Shown here: positions 25,531 to 36,539 of the stretch, piece after piece
Layout of the letters: each line of letters opens with the position of its first letter
Numbering within the stretch: position 1 is the stretch's first letter
Assembly: GCF_018294505.1 (NCBI RefSeq)
Contig: NC_057796.1
Location: 190,455,873-190,519,872 of the forward strand
Length of the DNA stretch: 64,000 nucleotides
Source of the DNA: Triticum aestivum
Lineage: Eukaryota > Streptophyta > Magnoliopsida > Poales > Poaceae
Reading direction: 5' to 3'
The notes under the pieces: model-generated
Told to the model about the DNA's origin: nothing
The model's input: only the letters and a program-made list of their open reading frames with translations
Databases searched by the model: none
Translations under genes and position numbers: made by a program

Positions 25531-25699
25531 ACACGACGGAAGACACACGCTCAACCTATACGTGCATGCACCCTTTGTTAAGGACATGGATTGTTACGGG
25601 TATTAATCAATCTTATATGTGATAAGCAGAACATTGATGTTTGCAGCGGTCTTTATGAACCACAACATATCGAACGGGCTATCAACATAGTAGGCTTAT

Positions 25700-26170
25700 C
25701 TACATGAAAAATATGACGTCACGCTCAATGAACAATCATCGGTTTATGAAATGCCCGCTTCTGACCGCCCTGGCCCACCAAATGTTCCTCTGCTGTGCGC
25801 TGCCTACGTTGGGTCACTGACATGCAGGCCATGCACCCAAAGAGCCCACACGTCAGTGGAAGAACGGCGCGGTGTCCTAGGTCAGAGTCTAGGGCGCCAC
25901 TCGCGGCACGCCCGGCTGAACACGCCTCCGTGCCGCATTCAAACGCCTCCATGAAACCCGCCCGTGTGGAAGCCGAGAAACCCACTCTAGACACACGTCC
26001 GTTCATGACCGGGCCGGCGTTAAACGCAATGCCGACCGAGCTCCTCCCGTCCGCCATCTATTTAATCTCCTATTTAAATGAGGCCAAACGCCAGCCAAGA
26101 ATTGCACACCTCCGCCGCTCCCCTATCTCCTCCACTATTTTGTCCACTCTTACAATGGCTTACGAAGAGT
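25700..26170 (+). promoter_or_regulatory. Possible promoter and 5' leader of a captured gene fragment
   Basis: A CTATTTAAAT motif at about 26068 could be a TATA box. About 75-90 bp further on is a C-rich CTCCGCCGCTCCCC leader, then an ATG at 26154 that gives only MAYEE before TAG. The layout looks like a gene 5' end, but the coding sequence stops at once. Inference from layout only. Confidence 0.3.
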
Positions 26171-26915
26171 AGTTATTCCGCATCCAATCCGGCTGGGTAG
26201 CCCACCGGATACGAGCTATGCAGCTCGCTGATCCACCTCCCTCCCCTCACCCGACGGAGCCAGTTGCCGCCCCAAGCCGGCGCGCGGTTCAGCAACTCGC
26301 CGCTCCAGGCTAGCTCGACGAGGAGCGGCGCACGGGCGTCGTTGCTGCCGTCCACGCCGCCGCCTCGTACCGCGTCTCCCGTTTCTGTGGACGAGACTTC
26401 CATGCCGGCGGCCGAGCCATGCAAGCAGTGACAGAAGCCGGGTGCGTGGAGAGCGACGAGTCGGTGGCCAGCGGCTCCGCGTTCGCCGCCATCATCGAGG
26501 AGAAGTAGAACACGGGAGGTCGCCGCCGCTTGGTTCCCATGATGGCCACCGCGGAGGCGACGCCGGCGTACAAAGCAGGTGTCTTGCTGGATCCTTTTGT
26601 TGCGAGGACCTTCGTCGACCCCGCATGGGCTCCACGGAAGAGGGGAATGTTAGGATGAACTCGAGCCGGTGCCGGCCATGGCGAAGTAGTGGCCGGTGAT
26701 GAACTCGAACCGGTGCCGGCCAACATCATCTTCGGCACCAGCCAATGATATCAGTTGGGCAGTGGGGAAGCGAGCCATCCTTTGCGCTGAAGCATATACC
26801 TCCGGGGCTCCCGGCTGTCCGGTGATCGTGCTGCCGGACATGAGGAACACAAATCGATCGGCGGGCGACCATTTAGGCCAGGTATTATATACCTGTGCTG
26901 TCCAGAACTAGCACC
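26171..26915. other. GC-rich degenerate gene-like segment, unrecognised
   Basis: Codon-like composition, several interrupted frames on + (for example GSAFAAIIEEK, LLDPFVARTFVDP) and longer Ser/Ala-rich frames on minus. A short internal duplication lies at 26655-26725 (GAACTCGARCCGGTGCCGGCC twice). It may be a decayed captured gene; I recognise no family, and the strand is unresolved. Confidence 0.3.
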
Positions 26916-27360
26916 GTGTAGTTCATTTGAATGTAATGAAATCCATCATGTTTGTATGAAAATCTGGTATTTTATATGATTTCCGTCGTTGTTTATATGA
27001 AATATCAGTTTGTCTACGTGTTTGCGTGAATTTCGTCCGGTTGGTTGAGTTGTCGTCATAATGTGTGCGGCTACGGTTGGATGGCGTAATTTGCGGGTCG
27101 CCGGTCGGTCTGCGGGCGGCTCGGGCGGCGTTGTGGGACAAAAAATCACAGCTCGTGCGAGCTCGTCTCCAACGTGCGCGCTGGAGGATGCATGACAGCA
27201 TGAGCACCCGAGCCATTCCTCGTTCATCGGTGGCAAAGGCACCGGTGGAGAAAAGGGTCGCCAATATTTTGGCTACCCGGGGCAAGATCCAAACAGCCCC
27301 TCCCAACAGATTCAAATCCCTCGTTCGCCGTGGAATTTTGCCATGTGTTGTTTTCATGGA

Positions 27361-27395
27361 CTAGCAAGATGCCCGTGCATTGCACGGAACATCAA
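27361..27395 (-). mobile_element. Probable Helitron 3' terminus
   Basis: On the minus strand the sequence has a perfect 6-bp stem, CCGTGC-AAT-GCACGG, then 8 bases, then CTAG, with T as the next host base. A GC hairpin shortly before a CTAG end, inserted before T, is the standard Helitron 3' structure. The element would extend rightward; its TC 5' end was not found with confidence, and no Rep/helicase ORF is present, so it would be non-autonomous. Confidence 0.5.
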
Positions 27396-27482
27396 GATGC
27401 ATTTCTTTACAAACTCCTGCATGCATGCAAGGGATAATTAATGTCCTCCTTTGCTAGTACCACGAGGCAAACACCATTAATA

Positions 27483-27565
27483 TTGCATCGATTAGTGTTA
27501 GTGGCCTTGTATATCTGCAAATTGTAATTTTGATAGTGGCCCCTTGTATATAAAAATGGAGGGAG
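27483..27565 (-). mobile_element. Small MITE-like element or end, copy 1
   Basis: On the minus strand it starts CTCCCTCCATTT and contains ATACAAGG-GGCCACTAT and ATATACAAGGCCACTA. It is clearly related to 28225-28301, which lies in the opposite orientation. No ORF. One end per copy is defined; the other is diffuse. Confidence 0.55.
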
Positions 27566-27984
27566 AAAGATGAGAGATAAGGTGAGGAGGAGTGGGGCGT
27601 GGTGGTGACTGGTGGTTGGACTGGGCGGAGGCATGGGGATGGACGGCGCATTATGTCTAGGTTTGTATCTCTCTGACACACACCCACGTAGGTGGGGGAC
27701 ATGCACGAAGAGAAGAGGTGCACGCATGGCGCACGTACTCCCGTCTCTCTCCCAACCACACCGGCGTGGGTACACAGTGGAGCTCATTTCTGTACAAAAA
27801 AGGCAGCCCACGTGGTAATTTGGCACGTGTAATGGTTGTCCACTTGGTGGAGGGAGGATCGTCTACCACGGGTGAACAAACAAATTGCGACTTGAAGCGT
27901 TATGTTAAATTAAAAAAAGAGGCAAACCATGTGGGGCCTACCTTAGAGGCAAGGCTCTATACACTGGAGTACTTTTGGTGTGTC

Positions 27985-28180
27985 CCGTCAACTCGCAAAA
28001 CGAGGAGAAGCTTGCTTAGTACGCCGTCTCCCCCGCCCACGGGCGCGGTGACTCGCAGGATGAGGTGAAGCTTGCTTACGAGTAGTAGTAGTACTACTAC
28101 TACTACTACCGTACGCCTTTACGCCCGCTCCCTCGCCCACGCGCGCGGTGGCTCGCAGCACGAGGAGAAAATTTTACTAC
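27985..28180. repeat. Three diverged copies of a 55-85-bp CGAGGAGAAGCTTGC unit plus TAG/CTA palindrome
   Basis: Units with ACTCGCA-GA-GAGG-GAAGCTTGCTT and CCCACG-GCGCGGTG-CTCGCAG repeat from about 27989. Between copies, about 28079-28109 is a (GTA)n-(CTA)n palindrome able to form a perfect hairpin. No gene in this stretch. Confidence 0.7.
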
Positions 28181-28224
28181 TCCCTCCGTTTACTCCTTGT
28201 CCCTACTACGTACTTTGGTTAGTA

Positions 28225-28301
28225 CTCCCTCCATTTACTTATACAAGGTCACTATAAAAAAATACATTTTGCATCTATACAAGGCCACAATTAGTAATCG
28301 A
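28225..28301 (+). mobile_element. Small MITE-like element or end, copy 2
   Basis: Starts CTCCCTCCATTTACTTATAC and includes ACATTTTGCATCTATACAAG. It is the inverted relative of 27483-27565 and is followed by another CTCCCTCC at 28317. Not coding. Confidence 0.55.
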
Positions 28302-28759
28302 GACAAAAGTTACTACTCCCTCCTTTCCAGTTTATGGCTCAATTTCAAAATCTCTCCAACCAAGGTAGACGGTGAGTGGTCGAATTAATTTCATAGTTTG
28401 CACAAGTAATTAGTACGCTCGTTTTTCTCAAGAAGTTATGTTTACCGAGGCATTAATTAGAACGAATGCATGAATGACCACTAAATTTCCATGAACTTGT
28501 ACATGCATTGGTTAGTTTCCTCTTGACACGGCTTGCGTCGGGTGATCTAACACACCTCAAAATCCAACATGTAATGGTGCTACTACTAGTATAATAGAAT
28601 TGAGACTTATCAAACGGAAAAACGAATGTTTTTTAGATGAGCCCAATAAACCCTAGTGGGTACGTACTCCGTAAAAACAGCTTTTTCCAAAACTAAGTCG
28701 CTCCCTTTCATGAATTCTGTAGTATACTCCTCCGTCGACACTCCCTTTCATGAATTTTG

Positions 28760-28960
28760 TACTTCCTGTCGCCGACATGTGGGACATATAGCAACCGGGT
28801 CGACGTGTCAAGCACCAAATAACAGTGCAGAACAGCAGGGGGGTGCACCCCACTCGTACCGGCCCAGTTGTAGTAATGAGCAATGAGACGTCAAATCACA
28901 ATGCCGCACCTTCCCAGACGGACGAAGCAACCATTATTTCACACTTCAGTTCGCCATCAT
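28760..28960 (+). repeat. Diverged dispersed repeat, copy A (promoter-like)
   Basis: Shares with 45695-45900 the order CGACATGTGG, CACCAAATAACAG, CACCCC-GTA, TAGTA-ATGAGC-ATGAG, GTCAAATCACAA, CACCTT-CC and GGACGAAGCAACCAT. The 28302-28760 stretch to its left and 28960-29546 to its right hold no gene. Confidence 0.65.
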
Positions 28961-29546
28961 CTCAAACCACGTAGTATTGCTTCTGCCTCAAGAGGGACAC
29001 GCGCATCGCCTTGGTACATCATGACACGTGGGACTGCATGACAGGCCATGCTCCCCCGCCGATCGCTCGGTAAAATCACCTCATTTTTACTATACTTCCT
29101 CCCTATCGGTTTACTACATGGCATGCACATCGTTCTAGGTTGAGAATTTAACTGGCTATATATGTGATGAACAGTACTCTGGCCTTTTAAAAAATGTATA
29201 CTTTTGTACAGTAGTACTATCGATGGATTGCGCCATGGAGCAAAAATTGAAATTAAAAAAAGGTGGTACATATAGAGAGCGCACGTCGCCAAATTATGCA
29301 TATAGTACTATTAAAAAAGCTAGTACGTGCTTAATTGGGGTGCTAAATTCTATTAAAGAAATACTAGTAGTATGTACATACTGAAGAGTTAAAGGAACGA
29401 GAAGAAACATAACATAGTTCTGCTGGGGGCTCAGCACAACACACCCCTCAAATTAAACTAAGCACACCTGAAATTAAACTATGCAACTAATCCGGTAGAC
29501 ACTGCATTAGAAGTTTAGAACCACCATGAGCAACAACACTGCCACC

Positions 29547-30266
29547 TTACTCGGAGTCCTCGTCCACGTCCTCAACTTCGTCCTTGTCCCTCTTCCTCTT
29601 GGCTGATACTTCTTTGCTTGAACCGCACACTTGGCTGTTGCTCTTCATCCAACCCTTGTAGATATTGAAACAAAGGTAGCTATCCATTGCAGCGTAGTGG
29701 ATGTGGTCTATATCTAGTACATTCCGCTACCATGCATGACGATGAAACGTGTAATGAGGTTTCTCCAGTTTACGGTACGAAGGATGAACCATGGCTCCTG
29801 CCAGTGTCAGCATTGAAGGTTGACGAGAGGGCACCAGCCGATTCTTCTGGAAGTCGAAGGGGTTGCCTACAACGAGGCCTATCCGACCCAGGACTTCTTT
29901 GTCGTTCTTAAAGTCTACAGTAATGAATTTCACTGTTTTGTCCTTGAGGAAGTTCTTAAAATCCTGGCATTCAACATCGGCATGGCATATGTGGTAGACC
30001 AAGCAAACTTTATGTACGCAAACCTGGATCACGGCGGGCTTCTTCCTCTCTTCGTCCTTTAGATCCTTCTCTCGTGCCAGGACTGTGGTGTACTCAACAT
30101 CTAGCCCAGCGACCCACTCATCATCTGAGTTTTCGAACATGCGTCTGAAGCGAGAAAGGCATCCTTTCACCGTCGCGGAAGAACGGGTGTAGATGACGTC
30201 GAACTCATCGCCGGTGATGGTTCTAACCTTGTACTCACCGCCGATCGTGGAGATTTGGGACGCCAT
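29547..30266 (-). pseudogene. WRN-like 3'-5' exonuclease gene (DEDDy fold), one nonsense codon
   Basis: Single-exon frame of 239 codons from ATG at 30266 to TAA at 29547-29549. It encodes a compact exonuclease of the DnaQ-like/RNase D superfamily (DNA_pol_A_exo1), similar to plant Werner-syndrome-like exonuclease proteins that remove 3' nucleotides. Motif I is DVEYT (D56, E58). The motif II region is VDFKNDKEV (D122 likely). Motif III is HYAAMDSY (Y191, D195), the Y-xxx-D of DEDDy enzymes. The C-terminus is basic then acidic (SAKRKRDKDEVEDVDEDSE). The only defect seen is TAG at 29727-29729, codon 180, most likely from CAG; it would remove motif III. The rest of the frame is open, so decay is recent. 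It lies inside CACTA-2, on the same strand as the CACTA-2 gene, about 0.6 kb from the Tat element. No introns are visible; a retrocopy origin is possible. Confidence 0.85.
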
Positions 30267-30419
30267 GGATTTGGGAGGAGGGTTAGGATTAGTGGAACTC
30301 CCGTAATGTGAATGGATGGGACGACTAGGAGCGAACCGCCATAGTATTGAAGGACGTGCGGGGACGAGTAGGAGCTAACTGCCAGCGTGCGAACGGCAGG
30401 GTAGTGGCTTTCCATTCTC

Positions 30420-30591
30420 CCATGATACGGGCTTCCGAGAGCCTTTGGATCTGAGATCGAACGGTTGCATGGCGTGATTCTAGACCTATGGGGGAATATG
30501 CTATCCTGGAGGGTTATTATGCAAATTTTCAGCAACTTAGCATGCGACCGTTTGATCTCAGATCCAAGGGCTGCCAGCAGCCCGTATCATG
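30420..30591. repeat. Foldback with about 50-bp arms
   Basis: Bases 30420-30471 and 30541-30591 are inverted copies with about 85% identity by eye, starting CCATGATACGGGCT at both outer ends. The central 69 bp is unique. It could be a small foldback MITE; no clear target duplication was found. It lies upstream of the exonuclease gene start, so it could affect its expression. No gene in 30270-30420. Confidence 0.8.
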
Positions 30592-30779
30592 GTCGCGCCT
30601 ACCACGACCGTCGCGTCGCTCGCGCGGTCGCGCCCTTGGAGATTTAACACGGTGCGTTAGGCTATTTGATGTTGGCATGTCATACATAGTCATCACTTAG
30701 TAACTCATACTACAACAAGGTTGGCTATAAGGTTGGCTATAAGTGTATTTTTTTACTCCTCTCTATCTCTTTCTTCGTA

Positions 30780-30860
30780 CTCCCTCCGTCCCATAATATA
30801 AGAACATTTTTTACACTAGTGTAGTGCCAAAAACGTTCTTATATTATGGGACACAGGGAG
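30780..30860. mobile_element. Stowaway-type MITE, 81 bp
   Basis: Ends CTCCCTCCGTCCCATAATAT in inverted orientation, flanked by TA on each side (30778-30779 and 30861-30862), with a short ACTAGTGTAGTG centre. This is the classic non-autonomous Tc1/Mariner-type Stowaway of Triticeae. A few end mismatches (ACACAGGGAG). Confidence 0.93.
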
Positions 30861-30898
30861 TACTAGTATTTATTGCATTTGCCAAGGAGTGACCTCTT

Positions 30899-32099
30899 TG
30901 TCGGGTGGTAGGTGCGACATATGCCAACGGGTGGCTTATCATGGTGGGAGCCAGTAAGACGTCGCCGTTGCTTGGAAACGGGATGAGGCGAAGACATGCA
31001 CGCCGGCGAATCTTACCCAGGTTCGGGGCTCTCCGTGGAGATAACACCCCTAGTCCTGCTCTGCGGGGCCTCCGCATGATCACTAGATCAGAAAGAGTAG
31101 CTACAAATGCTCCTAGAGCTGTCGGGTTCAAGGGAGAAGAAGAGCAAGGCTAGCTCTCACTTCCCTCTCTATATGGTGTGTGTGTAACTCTAAGAAGCCA
31201 ACCCTTTGCATGGGTGCCCCGGGGGGTTTATATAGGCCTACCCCCCGGGGGTACAATTGTAATCCGGCTGGGCGCGGGTCCCAGTCATCAGCGTCGGTGC
31301 TCGCCGGCTTCTCCGCCGGCCATTGGGGCCCGCCGACTGGTGGGTCCCGCCGGCTGCTGGCCTCTTGGTCGACAGGCCGACCCCACCGCCAGGGGGTCCT
31401 GTCGGCGGCCGTTTACTGTAGCCTTGCCCTTGATGACGGGGGCTTCATCGAGGTAAGCGTGGCTACAATGTGCCGCCTCGAGGGCTCTCACTGTAGCCTT
31501 ACCTTGTGTTGTCTCCTTAATGTGGCTCGTCCTTCGAGGGAGGGGAGTAGCCGGCTTCCGGGGACCGGCTACACCCCTGGCCGACTGGGGGAGGCCAGGC
31601 CGCCTTCGTGTCTCTCTCTGGCTAAAGGGGCCCGCCGCCCGGGGGCCGTACTGGCGTCTGTCGTGGATGAAGTTGAGGCCAGCATGGCTACAGGGCCAAA
31701 CCGGACGGGAGATGGCCGACCCGTATGGCGTCCTGTGGCCACGCCTGCCTCGGGATTCGGGGGTAGTGGGCCGCACTGTAGCCACACCCCGTCCCGTCAC
31801 CGTTATGTGGGCGTAGTTTCGGTGGGTGCAGCCTTGGCCGGCTTCTTGGAGTCGGCGCTCTTCATGGCCGGCTCTGGGGAGTCGGCATTCTCTACAGCCG
31901 GCTTCCTGGAGTCGGCCATCTCGTAACTATCTTGGGGGAGGTTGCTGCAGCTGGGTCGCCTTCTGAGAGTTGGCTCCTGGGATAGCCGTCCAAGGGAAGG
32001 CGGCCCAACGCTTTGAGTGCTCGATGGATCGAATGGTCTGATAATTTCTGAAGAGCCAGGGGTAGTCGGTTAGGATACCCGTGGCCATTTACTCCGACA
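30899..32099 (-). repeat. Tat element 3' LTR (1201 bp)
   Basis: Begins TGTCGGGTGGTAGG and ends CTCCGACA on the + strand. It matches the other LTR along its length but has 36 extra bases near 30913-30948 (GCGACATATGCC region). Open frames seen inside, for example Pro/Gly/Arg-rich ones, occur in both LTRs and are not genes. Confidence 0.96.
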
Positions 32100-32125
32100 G
32101 TAGTCCCCGAAGCTGATTGAGCTTC
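32100..32125 (-). promoter_or_regulatory. Tat element polypurine tract region
   Basis: Directly inside the 3' LTR the minus strand reads CTTCGGGGACTACTG, the purine-rich primer site for plus-strand DNA synthesis. The position fits exactly; the exact boundary is uncertain. Confidence 0.6.
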
Positions 32126-32709
32126 GAGGTTGGGTGGGAGTCGAGAAGCTTGATTAGCTTCATATCTTGACGAGCCGGCAGCTGGGAGCCGGCTTCGGCT
32201 GGGTACGCCATTTCGGCGAATTTTTTTGGAGTCGGAGGGCGGGAGCCGGCCGGCGCGCGCACCGGGCCGCGGGCCGGCCACTTGCCACCTGCGAACCACA
32301 TGGCCTCTCTTGGCTAAAAAGCCCGCCAGCCCACGCGCGCGACGGGACGTCGCCGCAGGTCGGGGGCTCGCCACGCCTATACCCGGGCCCAGGCGCGGAT
32401 TCTTTGCGGCCCGAAACCGTCCGCACGCCTTCCTGCGACGGTTTCGGCACGTCTTTAGGGCGTAACAATCGCGAGGCATGGGGGGAGTGGGTGCAGTTAA
32501 TCCCACGTCTCGCCCCACGCCCCGCCTCCCCGGCTTCATTGCGCGAAGCTATTAGTAGGGGGAGGGGGAGAGCGGCAGGCGCTTGCACGCCCCTTCCCTT
32601 TCCGCCATCTTCTTCCTTCTGCCCTTTCTTGCAACAGCGCCTCGCCGCCGCACTGCTCCGCCGCTCGATCCTCCGCCGCCGCGCTCGTTCTCGCCAGCCC
32701 CACGCCACG

Positions 32710-35700
32710 ATGCAGTATGGTGGGGATTGGGACGGCTCCAACGTCCACAAGGATCACGTCGAGTTCCTCCGCAAGACGCGGCGGCTGCCCGGCGCGGACA
32801 AGGTGGAGGTCTGCCTTGCGCCGGCGAAGGAGATCACGCCGGAGCCGGAGGAAGGCGAGCGGGTAGTCTTCCAATCGCATTTCTTGCGCGGCATCGGCTT
32901 GCCCGTGAGCGCCTTCTTCCGCTCCTTTCTCGAGTTCTACCAACTCCAGCCGCACCACCTCACCCCGAACACGGTGGTGCTGCTGTCTGCCTTCGTCACC
33001 TTGTGCGAAGGCTACCTCGGCGTCCTCCCCACCCTCGAGCTCTGGCGGGAGTTCTTCCAGTCCAAGCTGGGCACGCGCATGCAGGGCGTGCCGGCTCAGA
33101 GTGGCGCCTTCATCGCGATGCGGAGGGTGGCTGCCGACAACCCGTTCCCTGTCATCACGCTGATCCAGTCGGTGAAGTTATGGCAGAAGTCATACTTCTA
33201 CGTGAAGAATGTCGCCCCGCAGGGCGACTACGTCAATCTGCTGGCTTACATAGCCGGCCCACCGGTAGGCAGGCGGCCCCAGTGGTCCTACCGGGCCGTG
33301 ACGCTGACGCCGGCTGGAACCGCAGCTGTCGCCCGAGTGCGAGCGATGATCCAGTCGGAGGGCTCGTCGGGGCCCGACCTGCTGGCCGCCTTCGTCACAC
33401 GCTGGGTACTCCCGCTCCAGAGCCGCCCTCATCTGATCTGTCAAATGAGCGGCCAGCTCGATCCGAGCCGAATGTGTACCAAAGACATGCCGCACGACGA
33501 GGTGGCCTATATGGTGAACTACCTTGCGAACTGCAAACTCTCCGCAGAGTGACAGTTCGGCAAGGAGCCATATTGCCGAGCCAATCTGCCGCCCACTGTA
33601 TGTTCTCCTTGTCTCTTCTTCTTCTCTCAGTTTTGTCGCCGAGTTCCTTTTGGCCGACTCTGACTAGTCGGCTTGCCTCGACAGAGCCCTCTTCTTCGGC
33701 CTGCAGGCGGGTCGGACGCGGAGCGCCGATTCGTCCCCGACCGGACAGAGCACAACCTGGAGGACCCCGACTTGGGGGCGGCCGCTATGGACGACAACAC
33801 CGAGGCGGGCGGTGGCCAAGCCGGCGGCGAGGCAGGCGGCTCCGGGTTTGGAGTCAGCTTCGACGACTAGCCGGACGATGACGAGGCTGAAGTCGTCCCG
33901 CACCGCCAGCCGGCGTCTAGCCACGGCGCGTGTTCCTCCACTGCGCCGCCTGCTCGGGGCGGCGGGCAAAAGCGTCGCGCCGCGCCGGGCTTGTTCGGCA
34001 GTCGGCCGAAGAAGCCCCGAGGCGGGGCAGCGGCGACTAGGCGGGAGGAGGCGGCCGCGAAGGCGGCCCGCTTCCGCAAGGCGGTGAAGCAACCGCAGAC
34101 GGTGTCAGCGTAAGTACATACTCCTTCGTGTACTCTTTTTTCTTTTCTCTGGTAGCTCCTGAATCCTTGTCTTTTTCTCCAAATAACCAGAGCTCCATTG
34201 TCGCTCGAGCGGGCTGCCGCCGCCTCTGTCGTTGGGTCGCCGGGAGGATCCGGGAGCACTACTCGCCGCGTGGACCCCCGTGCCGATCTTCAGGCGGCGA
34301 TGGAGCGGAACGCGCGGGAGGTGCGAGAGGAGCGGGAGGCGCGGGAGGCAGAGGCGTTGAGGGCGGCCGCCGCCAAGGCGGCGTAGGAGGAGGAGGCGGC
34401 GAAGGCGCGCGCCGACGCCGCAGCCAAGGCCCATGCAGAGGCTGCGGCTGCGGCGATGGCGGAGGGGGCCTTGTTGGTCACCCCACTGCGCGTCGCGGCG
34501 ACTGGGGCCCCGGAGCCCCCGCTAGAAGAAGCCGGCGGTGACCAGCCGGCGGTGACCAGCCGGGGCTGGAGAGGGATGACGACGTCGTCATCCTGGAGAG
34601 GGCGGTGGTACCGACCCTGCCGACTGGGGCGGCTCAAGGCGGCCGGCCTGATCTGCCGCCTGCGCAGTCGGCGGGGGGCGAGCCGGCCGCGAGGACTGAG
34701 CTGGCGGTCCAGACGCCGCCGAGCCGGCGCGCGGGGAAGGCTGCGTCAGAGCCGCAGAAGGCTTCGTCGGAGCCGCAGCCGGCCGCGGGCTCCAGCTCGT
34801 CGGCCCAGGATCTGGAGGCGGCCAGCGCCACCTCGGGGTGGACGCCGGCGGAGGGATGGCCGTGAATAACGTGGCCGCGCAGGACGTCCGGACCCGGCTC
34901 CAGGCCCAGGCTACGGCGCTGAGGCGATACAACGACGAGTTCCTTGCGACACGGGCGGCCATCCGGGTTAGTCTTCTTATCTTGCTTCTTCTTGATCTTG
35001 GTTTCTTCGGTGGGGGCGCGTCAGCGCACCCACTGGGTGTATTCCCCGAGTTCCGAGTCGGCTGCTGAGCAGGCGGCTTGGAACTTCTTAGTGGATCTAG
35101 TTTTGATATTCTTGTTCTTACTTTGCTCTTCTGACTGTCTTGCAGGACTATCACAATCTTCGCGCAGCTGCCTTCAACTCCCAGGCTCGGGAGCTGACCC
35201 AGAAAACCGCCGACCTAACTGAGAGTCGGGGTAAGTGCGCCGTCCTTTATCTCACGTGGGGGCGCGTCAGCGCACCCACTAGGTGTAGTCCCCAAGATTC
35301 GGGCCGACTGCTGAGCAGTCGGGTCGAATCTTCCTTGACGACTTCCTCTTATTGTTTCTTCTTTTTCTGCCGTCCCTATAGCAGCCAACGCCAGTCTGAG
35401 GGCACAGCTGGGAGGGTCTCAGGCTGCCCTTCGTGCAAAGGAGGCCGAGTTTGCCGCCTTGGTGCAGGAACGTGACCGCCTGGCCAAGAGGTTGGCCGAC
35501 CAGGAGGAGGGCCACAAGGCGGCTCTGAAGGCGGTGCAGGACAGCGAAGCCGCCCTCCAGGCCGAGTACGAGACAGAGGCGGCTGGCTGGGCCGAAGCAA
35601 AGCAGACTCTGATCAATGGCTATGGCCAGATCGAAGATTTGGTTGACGGTAAGCCGCCTACTTCTTCGTCCTTTCTTGTCGCCTGCCGCTTTTGGCTCGT

Positions 35701-36537
35701 TTTCTGACTTGGTGTTTTCTCTTCTTTCTCTTTCTTTCTTACGCAGAGTACTTCCCTGGCTACTCTACCGCCGCCAACCAGATCATCGAGGCCCGCCGCG
35801 AGGCACGGAGGCAGGCTGGCGCTGAGATTGCGCCAAATGCTAGCCGGTCGCTGGAGGAGCAGCTCTTGGCGATCCAGGCCCGCCTCCAGCCAGCTCATCG
35901 ACTGCTCCGCCGTTTTCAACGTGCCGGGGCGCAGGTGCTGGCCGCCCTCTGGCCTGGCGAAGTGGTTCCCCGCACCCCCAGTCGGACTACCGACTGGCTG
36001 GAGGTGGCGGTCGGCCGCTTTGAAGCCTGGAAGGCTTCGGCGGCTCGGTCCGGCGCCAGGCGGGCGCTGGAGTTCGTCAAGGCCTGGTATCCCGGCCTGA
36101 GTCTGGACCAGGTGGCTACCTGGCGGCAGCAGGCCGACACGGAGCTGGAGCCGGCGCGGCCGACTATCATCCGGCGGGCTTCGGCGATCGCCGACTACAC
36201 CGACACCAGCGCCTTCGCCCCTGAGGTAGATGACAACGGTGTTGCCCAGCCGGAGGACTGGTTCGGGCTGAACCCAGCAGATGGCGAAGACTCGGTGGAG
36301 GAGATCGACTCCAGCGACGAGGGTGAAGAAGAGGAGGAGGAAGGTGAAGACGCTGGGCCGGATGGTGGGGCGACCGGCCAGCCTCAGCCTGACCGCGCCT
36401 CCAGCAACACGTCGCGCGCGGGTGCGTCGCCTGCCACTGGTGGTGATCAGGCTGAGACCCGCCAGCCGGCCGCTCCTTCAGCGGGCGACGCCGTCTCCAC
36501 CGACCAACCCGGCTCCCACGTCGCGCCTTTAGTCTAG
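32710..36537 (+). pseudogene. Antisense gene of the Tat element, Transposase_28-type (putative gypsy type transposon)
   Basis: Spliced gene on the strand opposite to gag-pol, in the space between integrase and 3' LTR, as in several Tat-lineage elements. From ATG 32710 the first exon encodes the conserved N-terminal domain (DHVEFLRKTRRLPG, GIGLPVSAFFRSFLEFYQL, LTPNTVVLLSAFVTLCEGY, HDEVAYMVNYLANCKL). A TGA at 33550-33552 interrupts it; the frame stays open to a GT donor near 33600. Later exons are about 33685-34110, 34190-34965, 35146-35231 (YHNLRAAAFNSQARELTQK), 35382-35650 (Ala/Glu coiled coil, VQERDRLAKRLADQ) and about 35747-36537 (ARRQAGAEIAPNASRSLEEQ, then an EEEEEEGE acidic stretch), with stop TAG at 36535. 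Further in-frame TAGs lie at about 33868 and 34384. The function in the element is unknown. Between 32100 and 32709 is GC-rich leader sequence. Confidence 0.82.
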
Positions 36538-36539
36538 TC

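Noticed and set aside
25283..25606. Cys/His-rich peptides that might look like zinc-binding proteins
   Set aside because: They are translations of a CACGCA/ACACTG minisatellite, open in several frames at once.
29341..29375. CTATTAAAGAAATACTAGTAG as the Helitron 5' end
   Set aside because: Only loosely like the TCTCTACTACTATTAAA start and in the wrong strand relation; not enough to set a border.
31180..31926. Long Pro/Gly-rich open frames in both Tat LTRs (also 43919-44665 and the opposite strand at 44027-44827)
   Set aside because: They occur at the same place in both LTR copies, have GC-biased composition and no domain; they are LTR sequence, not genes.
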